Assembly (NCBI GenBank): GCA_964485695.1
Contig: CAZAKZ010000097.1
Span: 1-22,069 of the forward strand
From: CAZAKZ01 sp964485695
GTDB lineage: Bacteria > Planctomycetota > JAFGQW01
DNA length: 22,069 nt
Reading direction: 5' to 3'
Made by a program: the position numbers and the translations under genes. Under the pieces are notes generated by a model. It was not told the origin of the DNA, did no database searches, and saw only the letters and a program-made list of their open reading frames with translations. Of this stretch, positions 7,803-14,980 are shown piece by piece. The number at the start of each line of letters is the position of its first letter. Within the stretch, counting starts at the first letter, position 1.

Positions 7803-8119
7803 CCAGGTCCAGCACTGGCTTCCGCTGCGATGGAGGGAAGCGAAAGCACCTCAACGCCTTTTAATTCAGCAAGTTGTGCTGTTTGGCGCCCATGGCCCGC
7901 GCATTGGAAGCCTTGCCCGACCGTTGTTTGGGCCGCCAAACACTTGTTTAACCTATTCTATTTTCGGGGTTCTTTCCAGTGATTTGTAGGAGAAAATTCG
8001 GACCCGGGTGGGGCGATTTCGGGATCGGCCTCGCCCGGGAGGCCGGGGCCTGAAATTTCGGGACATGGCATGCTATACCATCGGTTCCCTTTCACCGGAT
8101 ACCATCGGGAGTGACGACC
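7803..8119. other. 317-base divergent intergenic region between feoA and the secreted hydrolase
   Basis: No gene is visible here. The feoA side holds CAGCA-AGTTG-TGCTG (7867-7881) and two TGTTTGG copies (7880-7886 and 7925-7931), the second within an 18-base palindrome. The hydrolase side holds a strong stem, CGGCCTC (8026-8032) pairing with GAGGCCG (8039-8045). That stem is flanked by two copies of ATTTCGGGA (8016-8024 and 8055-8063). Two copies of ATACCATCGG (8075-8084 and 8099-8108) lie just before the hydrolase start. It should contain divergent promoters. Confidence 0.6.
7925..7960 (-). promoter_or_regulatory. Candidate feo promoter and operator palindrome
   Basis: TGTTTGG (7925-7931) and CCAAACA (7936-7942) form a perfect 7-base inverted repeat around GCCG. 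On the minus strand TAGAAT (7960 to 7955) is a good -10 match, which would place the palindrome just after the transcription start, where an iron-responsive repressor could block feo. No clear -35 is seen. The sequence does not match the classical Fur or DtxR consensus, so the regulator is unknown. Confidence 0.4.
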
Positions 8120-9370
8120 ATGCGCGGACTGCTGTTTTTCCTCCTCCTCGGCCTCGCGGCCATGATCCTCGAGGCCGGGCCGACCGGGGCCGAACGAAAA
8201 TGGCTGGCAAAGTTTCTCCGTGCCGACGACAAGGAGGCCCGGATTCTGCTCCGGAAATATCCCGGCGGGCGCTGTTCGCTGGAACGCGCCGAGGCGCTGC
8301 TGGCCGCCGGCCTCGAGAGCAAAGCCCTGAAACCGGGCATGCACCACCTCACCTTTGAGTCGGGGAAGGAGACCTGGAAGTACACGGTGTCCATTCCCCG
8401 GGGATACGACGGGAAGAAACGCTTTCCCGTGGTCATGGATGCCGGCCACGGCTCGCTCAAGGACCAGAACGACGACAAGGCCGCCCAGGCCCTCGCCAAA
8501 TACCTGCTCCAGGTCCGGGACGCCGTCATCGGCGTCCGGCCGCGGATCTTCGACAAACTCTGCAAGGACGGGCGCTACGACCGCCTCACCCGGTCCCGGG
8601 ACGGTGAGGCCTTCCGGACGGCAGCGCCCCTGTTCCGGGATCTCCTCAGGGTGCTCCGGTTGCGCCTGGCCGTGGATGGCGACCGGTTCTTTCTCACGGG
8701 AATTTCCATGTCGGGGTACTGGGCCTGGCGCCTGGGCGCCGACCTGCCCGGTGAGTGGGCGGGCATCATCCCCATCTCCGCCGTGACGCACCAGGTGCAG
8801 TTCGGGATGGAGAACTTCCAGGGCCTCCCCGTGTTCATCCTGCACTCCAGGGACGATCCGCGGTGCCCGTTCCGCCAGGCCCGGGACGCCCTGGACAAGC
8901 TGGAGGCCCTGAAGGCGCCCGTCGGCCACCACTTCCTGGACAGGGGCGGGCACGTCGCTCCGTTCAACCATTTCTCCCGGGGGTGGGCCTGGATGGCGGG
9001 TAAGAAACGCGATACCGCTCCCCGGAAGATTCGCCTTCGCCTCCAGCGCTCCACCCTCGGTCCCGTGCACTGGATCGAGGTCCTGGACCTGAAATCGAAG
9101 CGATTCATCCGGGGCCGGGCCGGCGCCGAGGTGGATGCCGAGGTGATTGAGGGGAATCGCGTCCAGATCACGGCCCGGAACGTCCGGTCCCTGCGCCTGC
9201 ACCTGAGTCCGAAGCTCCTCGACCTCGGGAAGGCGGTGAAGGTGAAGGTGAACGGCAAGACCGTTCATACCCGGAAGGTGAAGCCGAGCGGCAAGGCGGC
9301 CCTGGAAGAGGCCCGGAAGCGCGGAGACACGGGGATTTTTTATCCCGCGAGCCTCCTCATCAAGCCGTGA
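8120..9370 (+). CDS. Secreted alpha/beta-hydrolase (esterase / PHB-depolymerase-like)
   Basis: The 416-residue product has a signal peptide (MRGLLFFLLLGLAAMILEAG, cleavage near 24) and an alpha/beta-hydrolase core. The nucleophile elbow is GISMSG (194-199, Ser196) and the acid is probably Asp245 or Asp246 in HSRDDPRCP. The histidine is His278 in DRGGHVAPF. These motifs resemble secreted phospholipase/carboxylesterase and poly(3-hydroxybutyrate) depolymerase-like enzymes, but the substrate cannot be read from sequence. The C-terminal ~115 residues (ITARNVRSLRLHLSP, VKVKVNGKTVH) form a small beta domain that often follows this core in planctomycete proteins. The ATG at 8120 is chosen over GTG at 8111 because GGGAG is then correctly spaced and the signal peptide starts cleanly. 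It is transcribed away from feo. Confidence 0.8.
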   Translation: MRGLLFFLLLGLAAMILEAGPTGAERKWLAKFLRADDKEARILLRKYPGGRCSLERAEALLAAGLESKALKPGMHHLTFESGKETWKYTVSIPRGYDGKKRFPVVMDAGHGSLKDQNDDKAAQALAKYLLQVRDAVIGVRPRIFDKLCKDGRYDRLTRSRDGEAFRTAAPLFRDLLRVLRLRLAVDGDRFFLTGISMSGYWAWRLGADLPGEWAGIIPISAVTHQVQFGMENFQGLPVFILHSRDDPRCPFRQARDALDKLEALKAPVGHHFLDRGGHVAPFNHFSRGWAWMAGKKRDTAPRKIRLRLQRSTLGPVHWIEVLDLKSKRFIRGRAGAEVDAEVIEGNRVQITARNVRSLRLHLSPKLLDLGKAVKVKVNGKTVHTRKVKPSGKAALEEARKRGDTGIFYPASLLIKP

Positions 9371-9498
9371 CCTGCAAGGCAAAATGATAAAATTTTCATT
9401 ATCTTCGAAACTGAATGGAGGCGCGTGCGACATGGGGCTCGCTGTCCAGAGGACCGGTGGATCGCCGGCGGAGAGATGGCCAGCGGATAGGACGAGCC

Positions 9499-9873
9499 AT
9501 GTACACGGAGTCCGCCTTCAACGTCGTGGTCTTTCAGGAGCCGGGTCCCTCCGATGAGAACCTGGCCGAAGACGCACAGCGGCTGGTCCGCCGTCATTCC
9601 GTGTGTGACCGGGACTGGGGGGTCGGGTGTCTCACGTACGAGCCTCCCGCCTTCGACACCCTGTGGGGAGGCCTCGAGGAGGGGGATTTGCTGCCCGTGG
9701 CCTACGCGGTCCTCTTCAAGCTCGGCCGCGGGGCTGAGTGGTTCATCGATCGTCCAGACGCGTTCACCTACCTGTGGCGGGGGATCGAACATGAGGAGTG
9801 GGGCAAGGTGCTGTTTCTCCAGGTCGTACCGCAGCCGCACCTTATGGCCGCGATCAACGTCCGGATGAACTAA
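9499..9873 (+). CDS. Hypothetical protein, 124 residues
   Basis: I do not recognise this protein. It starts MYTESAFNVVVFQEPG and has no signal peptide or membrane helix. It is rich in acidic and aromatic residues (DRDWGVG, TLWGGLEEGD, AEWFIDRPDAFTYLWRGIEHEEWG), suggesting a small soluble cytoplasmic domain. Third positions are mostly G/C and AGGA lies 6 bases before the ATG at 9499, so the gene is likely real; codons further upstream in this frame look non-coding (RRRRDGQR). It ends in an overlap with the stop codon of the convergent PLP-enzyme gene. No function can be assigned from context. Confidence 0.65.
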   Translation: MYTESAFNVVVFQEPGPSDENLAEDAQRLVRRHSVCDRDWGVGCLTYEPPAFDTLWGGLEEGDLLPVAYAVLFKLGRGAEWFIDRPDAFTYLWRGIEHEEWGKVLFLQVVPQPHLMAAINVRMN

Positions 9874-11057
9874 CAGCTGATCGATAATGCCTGATCCAGG
9901 TCGGCGATGAGGTCGTCGGCGTTCTCGATGCCCACGGACAGGCGCACGAGGCCGTCGGTGATGCCGGCGCGCTTCCGGGCTTCCTGGCCCATGGAGGCGT
10001 GGGTCATGCTGGCGGGATGCTGGATCAGGGTCTCCACGCCGCCCAGACTCACGGCCAGGACGCACAGCTTGACCGCGCCCATGACCTTCTTGCCCGCTTC
10101 CACGCCGCCCATGAGGCCGAAGCTGATCATGCCGCCCGGGCCGAGCTGCTGTTTTCTGGCGAGCTCATACTGTGGGTGGCTCTCGAGGCCGGGATACGCC
10201 ACCCACTCCACGGCCCGGTGTCCGGTCAGGAACTCGGCGATCTTCTGGGCGTTCTCGCAGTGCCTTTGCATCCGGATGGCCAGGGTCTTTACGCCGCGGT
10301 GGACCAGGAACGACTCCAGCGGTGGAAGCACGCCGCCCAGGAGGTTCAGGGTCTTGCGAAAGACGCCGTATTGATCCTTGTCCTTTGCCACGATGATGCC
10401 GCCCACCACGTCAGCGTGGCCGTTCAAGAACTTGGTCAGGCTGTGGATCACCACGTCGGCACCCCACTTGAAGGGCTGTTGCAGGACCGGGCTCATGAAG
10501 GTGTTGTCCACCACCACCATGGCCCCGCGGTCGTGGGCCAGGTTGCTGATGGCCTCGATGTCGGTGACCACCAGCGTCGGATTGCCCGGGGTCTCGATGA
10601 AGACGATCTTTGTCTCGGGGCGAATGGCCCCTGCCACGTCGTCCAGGTTCGATGTGTCCACGACGGTGGACTCGATGCCGTGTCGGGGCAGCTCCGATTC
10701 AACAAGGGTGCACGTCGGCCCGTACACGGCGTCGCTGCACACGATGTGGTCGCCGGCGTTGAGCAGCGTGTTCAGGACGGTGTAGATGGCGGCCATGCCG
10801 CTGCTGCAAGCCAGCCCGGCGTATCCGCCCTCGAGGGTGGCGATGCAATCCTCCAGGGCCTTCACCGTGGGATTGCCCATGCGCGAGTAGATGAATCCGG
10901 GTTCCTCGCCCGCAAAGAGCGCGGCGCCCTGGTCGGCACTGTCGAAACTGAAGGTGGAGGTCTGGTAGATGGGTGGAACCACGGGGCGGAAATGGTAGTG
11001 GTCGATGCCTGCATGGACCGTCAGGGTATCGAGGGATGCTTCGTCGTGGGTTGCCAT
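9870..11057 (-). CDS. Cys/Met metabolism PLP enzyme (cystathionine gamma-synthase/gamma-lyase or methionine gamma-lyase)
   Basis: The 395-residue enzyme is a fold-type I PLP protein of the trans-sulfuration family, at full family length. Visible motifs are YSRMGNPT (57-64, phosphate-binding Tyr and Arg from the partner subunit), SSGMAA (85-90), VYGPT (111-115, stacking Tyr112), VDNTF (183-187, Asp184) and HSLTKFLNGH (205-214) with the Schiff-base Lys209. SLGGVETLIQHPASMTH near the C-terminus is also characteristic. The residue after YG, Cys in well-studied methionine gamma-lyases, is Pro here, which leans away from classical MGL. Cystathionine synthase, cystathionine lyase and related activities cannot be separated by eye. 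AGAGGA precedes the ATG. It is divergent from the Se/S operon, so it may feed or use reduced sulfur or selenium. Confidence 0.9.
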   Translation of the reverse strand: MATHDEASLDTLTVHAGIDHYHFRPVVPPIYQTSTFSFDSADQGAALFAGEEPGFIYSRMGNPTVKALEDCIATLEGGYAGLACSSGMAAIYTVLNTLLNAGDHIVCSDAVYGPTCTLVESELPRHGIESTVVDTSNLDDVAGAIRPETKIVFIETPGNPTLVVTDIEAISNLAHDRGAMVVVDNTFMSPVLQQPFKWGADVVIHSLTKFLNGHADVVGGIIVAKDKDQYGVFRKTLNLLGGVLPPLESFLVHRGVKTLAIRMQRHCENAQKIAEFLTGHRAVEWVAYPGLESHPQYELARKQQLGPGGMISFGLMGGVEAGKKVMGAVKLCVLAVSLGGVETLIQHPASMTHASMGQEARKRAGITDGLVRLSVGIENADDLIADLDQALSISC

Positions 11058-11120
11058 GAATCGAATCCTCTGTCCTTGCCGAGCGAGGGCCTTCAGGGTG
11101 ACTTCTTTCCTGTCGAATAA

Positions 11121-11147
11121 CTTATATCAGACGGTGGCGGGAAGCAA
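11121..11147 (-). promoter_or_regulatory. Possible promoter of the PLP-enzyme gene
   Basis: On the minus strand TTGCTT (11147-11142) and TATAAG (11126-11121) resemble -35 and -10 boxes, but the 15-base spacer is short. They lie 64-90 bases before the ATG at 11057. Similarity to consensus is the only support. Confidence 0.3.
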
Positions 11148-11230
11148 TGATTCTCCGTCCCGGCGATTCCGGCCGTGATACCCGCCCTCCAGGTAGGATG
11201 AATTTCTGGGAAAAAGCTTGGTGAATGGGA

Positions 11231-11236
11231 TACAAT
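11231..11236 (+). promoter_or_regulatory. Possible -10 box of the Se/S operon
   Basis: TACAAT matches the sigma-70 -10 consensus at five of six positions. It would start transcription near 11243, leaving a 15-base leader that contains GAGGG before the ATG at 11258. This favours that ATG over the one at 11225, which would lie upstream of the transcript. No convincing -35 is present. Confidence 0.35.
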
Positions 11237-11257
11237 TCCGCATTCGAGGGTCATGGA

Positions 11258-12379
11258 ATGTCTGAAAATATGACAGCAAATCCCACTCCCTTCTTCGCGT
11301 CGCGCCGGGGTATCATCGTGGCCGGGGCGGTCATCGGCCTGCTGGCCGCGGTGCTCCAGAAACTCGGCAATCCACCCAACATGGGCCTGTGCATGGCCTG
11401 TTTCTACCGGGATATTGCCGGCGCCCTCGGGCTGCACCGGGCACCACCGGTCCAGTACATCCGCCCCGAGATCATCGGCCTGGTGTTCGGCGCGGTCATC
11501 GCGGCATTCCTGAACCGGGAGTTCAGGCCACGCACCGGATCTGCGCCCGTGGTCCGCTTCCTCCTGGGCATGTTCGCCATGATCGGCGCCCTGGCCTTCC
11601 TGGGGTGCCCCTGGCGGGTGGTGATCCGCCTGGCCGGCGGGGACCTGAACGCCGTTGTGGGCCTGGCGGGCCTGGTCGCCGGAGTTGCCCTCGGCGTGCA
11701 TTTTCTCAGGTCCGGGTACAGCCTGGGCCGGGCCTACAAGACCTATCCCGCCGTGGGCTGGATCATGCCGGCCCTCATGGCGGGCCTGCTGTTGCTTCTC
11801 GTATTGCGTCCGGTCTTCAACGAAAAAGTCGGAGGTCCGATCTTCTTCAGCTCGAAGGGCCCCGGCGCCATGCACGCGCCGCTGCTCCTCTCCCTGGGCA
11901 TCGGCCTCGTCATCGGCCTCCTGGCCCAGCGCACCCGGTTCTGCACCATGGGCTCCTTCCGCGACGTGATATTGATGCGGGATTATCACCTCCTCACCGG
12001 AGTGGCGGCCCTTGTGGTCGCGGCCCTCGTCGCCAATCTGATCCTGGGCCAGGTGAAATTCGGAATCACCGGTCAGCCCGTTGCGCACTCGAGTCACGTG
12101 TGGAACTTCCTGGGCATGGTGCTTTCCGGCCTGGCCTTTGCCCTGGCCGGCGGCTGCCCGGGCCGGCAGCTCATCCTCGCCGGTGAGGGCGACGGCGATG
12201 CCACGGTGTTCGTCCTCGGCATGTTCATGGGCGCCGGTTTTGCGCACAACTTCATGCTGGCCGCAACACCCGACAAGGCCGGTCTGGTCGGCGGCCTGTC
12301 CACAGCGGGCATGGTGGCCGTGGTCCTGGGGCTGGTTGTATGCTTGACCTTCGGATTCGCTCTGCGCGAGAGAGACTGA
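11258..12379 (+). CDS. yedE: YedE-family putative selenium (or thiosulfate/sulfur) transporter
   Basis: This 373-residue integral membrane protein belongs to the YeeE/YedE family and most resembles the YedE subgroup found with selenium-metabolism genes. About nine to ten hydrophobic helices are visible. Conserved cysteines sit in GLCMAC (Cys45, Cys48), FLGCPWR (Cys117), RTRFCTMGSFRD (Cys229) and LAGGCPGRQ (Cys300). In the structurally known thiosulfate transporter YeeE, cysteines along the pore relay the substrate, and these probably do the same. GAGGG lies 8 bases before the chosen ATG; the in-frame ATG at 11225 lacks such a site. It heads a four-gene operon and its TGA is two bases from the next ATG. 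Context favours selenium, but reduced sulfur is not excluded. Confidence 0.88.
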   Translation: MSENMTANPTPFFASRRGIIVAGAVIGLLAAVLQKLGNPPNMGLCMACFYRDIAGALGLHRAPPVQYIRPEIIGLVFGAVIAAFLNREFRPRTGSAPVVRFLLGMFAMIGALAFLGCPWRVVIRLAGGDLNAVVGLAGLVAGVALGVHFLRSGYSLGRAYKTYPAVGWIMPALMAGLLLLLVLRPVFNEKVGGPIFFSSKGPGAMHAPLLLSLGIGLVIGLLAQRTRFCTMGSFRDVILMRDYHLLTGVAALVVAALVANLILGQVKFGITGQPVAHSSHVWNFLGMVLSGLAFALAGGCPGRQLILAGEGDGDATVFVLGMFMGAGFAHNFMLAATPDKAGLVGGLSTAGMVAVVLGLVVCLTFGFALRERD

Positions 12380-12381
12380 GA

Positions 12382-12606
12382 ATGGCAAAGATCCTGGACG
12401 CTCGTGGCCTTTCCTGTCCGCAACCGGTCATCCTGGCCGTGCAGGCGGCAGGGGAGAGCGAGTTTCCCTTCGAGGTGCTGGTGGATTTCGTTGTTGCACG
12501 CGATAACGTGCGCCGGGTCATGGAGAGCTCCGGCCACGAGGTGCAGGTCATCGAGGAGGGAGACGTGTTCAGGTTGATTGTCGGAGGTACGATCACAACG
12601 CCATGA
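12382..12606 (+). CDS. TusA/YedF-like sulfur (selenium) carrier protein
   Basis: The 74-residue protein is a SirA/TusA-like domain. It opens MAKILDARGLSCPQPV, with the carrier cysteine Cys12 in the CPxP motif, and ends with the expected beta-alpha-beta segment (VQVIEEGDVFRLIVGG). TusA proteins pass persulfide between cysteine desulfurases and acceptors. The related YedF protein accompanies YedE and is linked to selenium, but YedF usually has a second C-terminal domain, absent here. Two bases separate it from yedE, and its TGA overlaps the desulfurase ATG (ATGA), so translation of all three is coupled. Expected role: accept S or Se from the transporter or the desulfurase. Confidence 0.88.
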   Translation: MAKILDARGLSCPQPVILAVQAAGESEFPFEVLVDFVVARDNVRRVMESSGHEVQVIEEGDVFRLIVGGTITTP

Positions 12607-13757
12607 TCTACCTGGATAACGCCGCCACCTCCCTGCCCAAGCCCCCGGCCGTGGCCGAGGCCATGGTTCGCTTCCTCGAGGAGGTGGGGGCCAATCCCGG
12701 CCGTTCCGGTCATCGCCTCTCGGTGGAGGCCGCCCGCATCGTCTACGACGCGCGGGAAGCCGTGGCCGAGGTCTTCAACGCGCCCGACGTGCTCAATGTG
12801 GTGTTCTGCCTCAACGCCACCGAGGCCCTGAACCTGTCCCTGCGTGGTTTGCTCGGTGCCGGCGACCACGTCATCACCTCGAGCATGGAGCACAACTCCG
12901 TGATGCGTCCGCTCCGGGCCCTGGAGCAGGACGGCGTGGAGGTGACGGTGGTCGGGTGCTCGCCCGAGGGGCGCCTCGATCCAGCCGACGTGGAGGCGAC
13001 CGTGCGGCCCGAGACGGTCATGATCGTCCTCAACCACGCCTCCAACGTGACGGGTACCCTGCTGCCGGTGGAGGCGGTGGGACACATGGCCCGGCAGCGC
13101 GATCTGCTCCTCGTGGTGGATGCCGCCCAGACCGCGGGCGCTTACCCCATCGACGTTCAGGCCCATGGCATCGATATGCTGTGCTTCTCGGGTCACAAGT
13201 CGCTCCTCGGGCCCATGGGCACCGGCGGGCTCGTGGTGGGGGAGCGAGTCGACACGGCGCGCCTCGAGCCGCTCTGTCGCGGCGGCACGGGCAGCGGTTC
13301 CGAACAGGAGCGCCAGCCCGACTTCCTCCCGGACCGCTACGAGAGCGGGACCCCCAACGCCGTGGGACTGGCCGGGCTGGGGGCCGGTGTGCGGTGGCTC
13401 CTGGACCGGGGCGTGGAGGCCGTCCGCGCCCACGAGGTCGCCCTTGTCGAGCGTCTCATCGATGGGCTGGTGGACATTCCGGGCGTCCGGCTCCACGGTA
13501 GCCGGGAATCCAGGGACCGGACGGCCACGGTGTCCTTCACCCTCGGCGCCGTGTCACAGTCGGAGGTCGGCCTGCGCCTCGCTGAGGATCACGACATCCT
13601 GTGCCGGGTGGGAATCCACTGCGCGCCCGCGGCCCACCGGACCCTGGGCACCTTGCCCGAGGGCACGGTGCGTTTCGGCCTCGGGGCCTTCAACACGGCC
13701 GCGGAGGTGGACGCCGCCGTGGCGGCCGTGGCCCGCATTGCCCGGGAGGCGCCGTGA
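12603..13757 (+). CDS. Class-V PLP cysteine desulfurase / selenocysteine-lyase-like enzyme
   Basis: The 384-residue enzyme is a class-V aminotransferase-fold desulfurase with a short N-terminus (MIYLDNAATSLPKP). This matches a clade of unassigned 'cysteine desulfurase family' proteins typified by a gene in the Enterococcus selenium-hydroxylase region. Key residues are His97 in SSMEHNS, VVDAAQTAG (171-179), Schiff-base Lys199 in SGHKSLLGP, and YESGTPN (246-252). The probable persulfide-forming Cys340 lies in GIHCAPAAHRTLGT. It would release S0 or Se0 from cysteine or selenocysteine onto the neighbouring TusA-like carrier. The start overlaps the previous stop (ATGA) and the stop overlaps the next GTG (GTGA). 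Which of S or Se is used is unknown. Confidence 0.9.
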   Translation: MIYLDNAATSLPKPPAVAEAMVRFLEEVGANPGRSGHRLSVEAARIVYDAREAVAEVFNAPDVLNVVFCLNATEALNLSLRGLLGAGDHVITSSMEHNSVMRPLRALEQDGVEVTVVGCSPEGRLDPADVEATVRPETVMIVLNHASNVTGTLLPVEAVGHMARQRDLLLVVDAAQTAGAYPIDVQAHGIDMLCFSGHKSLLGPMGTGGLVVGERVDTARLEPLCRGGTGSGSEQERQPDFLPDRYESGTPNAVGLAGLGAGVRWLLDRGVEAVRAHEVALVERLIDGLVDIPGVRLHGSRESRDRTATVSFTLGAVSQSEVGLRLAEDHDILCRVGIHCAPAAHRTLGTLPEGTVRFGLGAFNTAAEVDAAVAAVARIAREAP

Positions 13758-13981
13758 TTCACCGGGCCCACGTCGTCATCATCGTGTTCTCCACGAGCCA
13801 CGCCATGAAAATCGAGAAACGACTCAAGGCCCGCGGCATCGAGGGCAAGATGATCCCGGTGCCGCGGCACCTGAGCTCGGATTGCGGGGTGTGTGTTCGC
13901 ATCGCGCGGTTGGACATGGAGGCGGCGCGTGAGGTGGTGGAGGAAACCGGGCTGGAGATCGAGGGGATCCACGAGGTGTGA
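13754..13981 (+). CDS. DUF3343 putative Se/S carrier protein
   Basis: The 75-residue protein matches DUF3343, a family proposed to be a selenium/sulfur carrier. It has VVIIVFSTSHAMKIEKRLK, then the signature PVPRHLSSDCGVCVRI with Cys44 and Cys47, then a short C-terminal ferredoxin-like half. The first cysteine is the conserved one. The GTG start at 13754 overlaps the desulfurase TGA as GTGA; the internal ATG at residue 18 would delete the first strand. It is the last gene of the operon and ends one base before the convergent SDR stop. As a second possible carrier next to a TusA-like one, it suggests relay to a specific acceptor. Confidence 0.85.
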   Translation: MIHRAHVVIIVFSTSHAMKIEKRLKARGIEGKMIPVPRHLSSDCGVCVRIARLDMEAAREVVEETGLEIEGIHEV

Positions 13982-13982
13982 A

Positions 13983-14792
13983 TCAATTCCAGCCGACGCG
14001 ATAGATCTTCCCCATGAGCCAGTCCGCCATTCGTCTCGGCAGCAGCCGCATGACCAGGAGGCTCAAGCGGTTCGAGAATCCCGGCACGGCGAGGTCCTTT
14101 CGCCGCACCATGGCCTTGACACCCAGCTCGGCGCACCTGTCCACCGGCATGATGCCCGGCCCGTCCGCCTTGAACCTCCGGTCGAGGCCCGAGGCCTCCA
14201 GCATCTCGGTGGCGATGCCGCCCGGGGCGAACACGGTGAGGGAGACGTTCCGGTCGCGGACCTCCACCCTCAGGCTCCGGGTGAAACTCGACACGAAGGC
14301 CTTGGTCCCGCCGTACGCGGCCTGGTAGGGCATGGGCAGGAATCCCGCCATGCTGGACACCCACATCAGGCCACCACCCTCGTTCCTATCCGAGAGGTAA
14401 GGCACGAGCTTTCCGGTGAGTTGCACCAGGCTGGTGACGTTGGTGGCCAGGAGGGTCTGGAAGGAGTCCCAGGGCATGTCCAGGTGGGGGCCGTAGTGGG
14501 TGACGCCGGCGTTCAGGACGGCGGCGTACACGGTGCGGCCGGCCACGGTCTCCTGGAAGAGGCGGTCCACGTCCTCGATCCGGGTGAGGTCGGCGGGGAG
14601 ACACACCGCCTCCACGCCGTGGTCCGAGGTGAGGGTATCGGCCAGGGTCCCAAGCCGGTCGCGGCGCCGTGCCGTCAGGATCAGGTTCGCCCCGTGGTCG
14701 CGCGCCAGGACGCGGCTCATGGCCCGGCCCAGGCCGGAGGAGGCGCCCGTCAGGAGAACCCACCGCCCGCGTAGCTCCATGTGCCTGGTCAT
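13983..14792 (-). CDS. Short-chain dehydrogenase/reductase (SDR)
   Basis: The 269-residue protein is a classical SDR with a Rossmann fold. The cofactor motif is TGASSGLG (15-22), and ADLT (67-70) and NAG (94-96) are in place. The catalytic serine is in WVSSMAG (Ser146 or Ser147), with Tyr160 and Lys164 in YGGTK. The basic ARRRDRL after the second strand suggests NADP preference. The C-terminus (SNRLSLLVMRLLPRRMADWLMGKIY) resembles DltE/YqjQ-like SDRs of unknown substrate. The ATG at 14792 is used, but ATG at 14780 has the better-placed AGG. It is convergent with the Se/S operon and divergent from the molybdoenzyme operon, and no functional link to either is evident. Confidence 0.9.
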   Translation of the reverse strand: MTRHMELRGRWVLLTGASSGLGRAMSRVLARDHGANLILTARRRDRLGTLADTLTSDHGVEAVCLPADLTRIEDVDRLFQETVAGRTVYAAVLNAGVTHYGPHLDMPWDSFQTLLATNVTSLVQLTGKLVPYLSDRNEGGGLMWVSSMAGFLPMPYQAAYGGTKAFVSSFTRSLRVEVRDRNVSLTVFAPGGIATEMLEASGLDRRFKADGPGIMPVDRCAELGVKAMVRRKDLAVPGFSNRLSLLVMRLLPRRMADWLMGKIYRVGWN

Positions 14793-14827
14793 GCCCGAAG
14801 ACTAGGCGATCGGGGCAAGAATATCAA

Positions 14828-14912
14828 CCCTTCGTGGTGGACATCGAAGGGACTGGCCGGATTCCGGAATTATTTTGGAGCTGGACAGGGGAATTGCCGG
14901 ATAGGACCTATC
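14828..14912. promoter_or_regulatory. Three inverted repeats upstream of the molybdoenzyme operon
   Basis: CCCTTCG (14828-14834) pairs with CGAAGGG (14845-14851). ATTCCGGAAT (14861-14870) is a perfect palindrome. GATAGG-A-CCTATC (14900-14912) is a perfect odd-centred palindrome that directly follows a -35-like TTGCCG (14894-14899). They lie in the 188-base divergent spacer between the SDR start and the catalytic-subunit start. Such clustered symmetric sites fit operators for a respiratory-enzyme operon. No FNR-type box is recognisable and no -10 box is convincing. Confidence 0.45.
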
Positions 14913-14980
14913 TCCTCTGCATTCGCATCCGTTAAAGTGTCGGTTTGACTCCTTGTTCCGGTCCCAGTCCCCGGATGAAA

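Noticed and set aside
7958..9433. 491-codon minus-strand frame opposite the secreted hydrolase
   Set aside because: Antisense shadow; the plus-strand frame has a signal peptide and a full catalytic triad.
11093..12388. 431-codon minus-strand frame opposite yedE
   Set aside because: Very polar His/Glu/Gly-rich translation typical of antisense to a membrane-protein gene; not a real protein.
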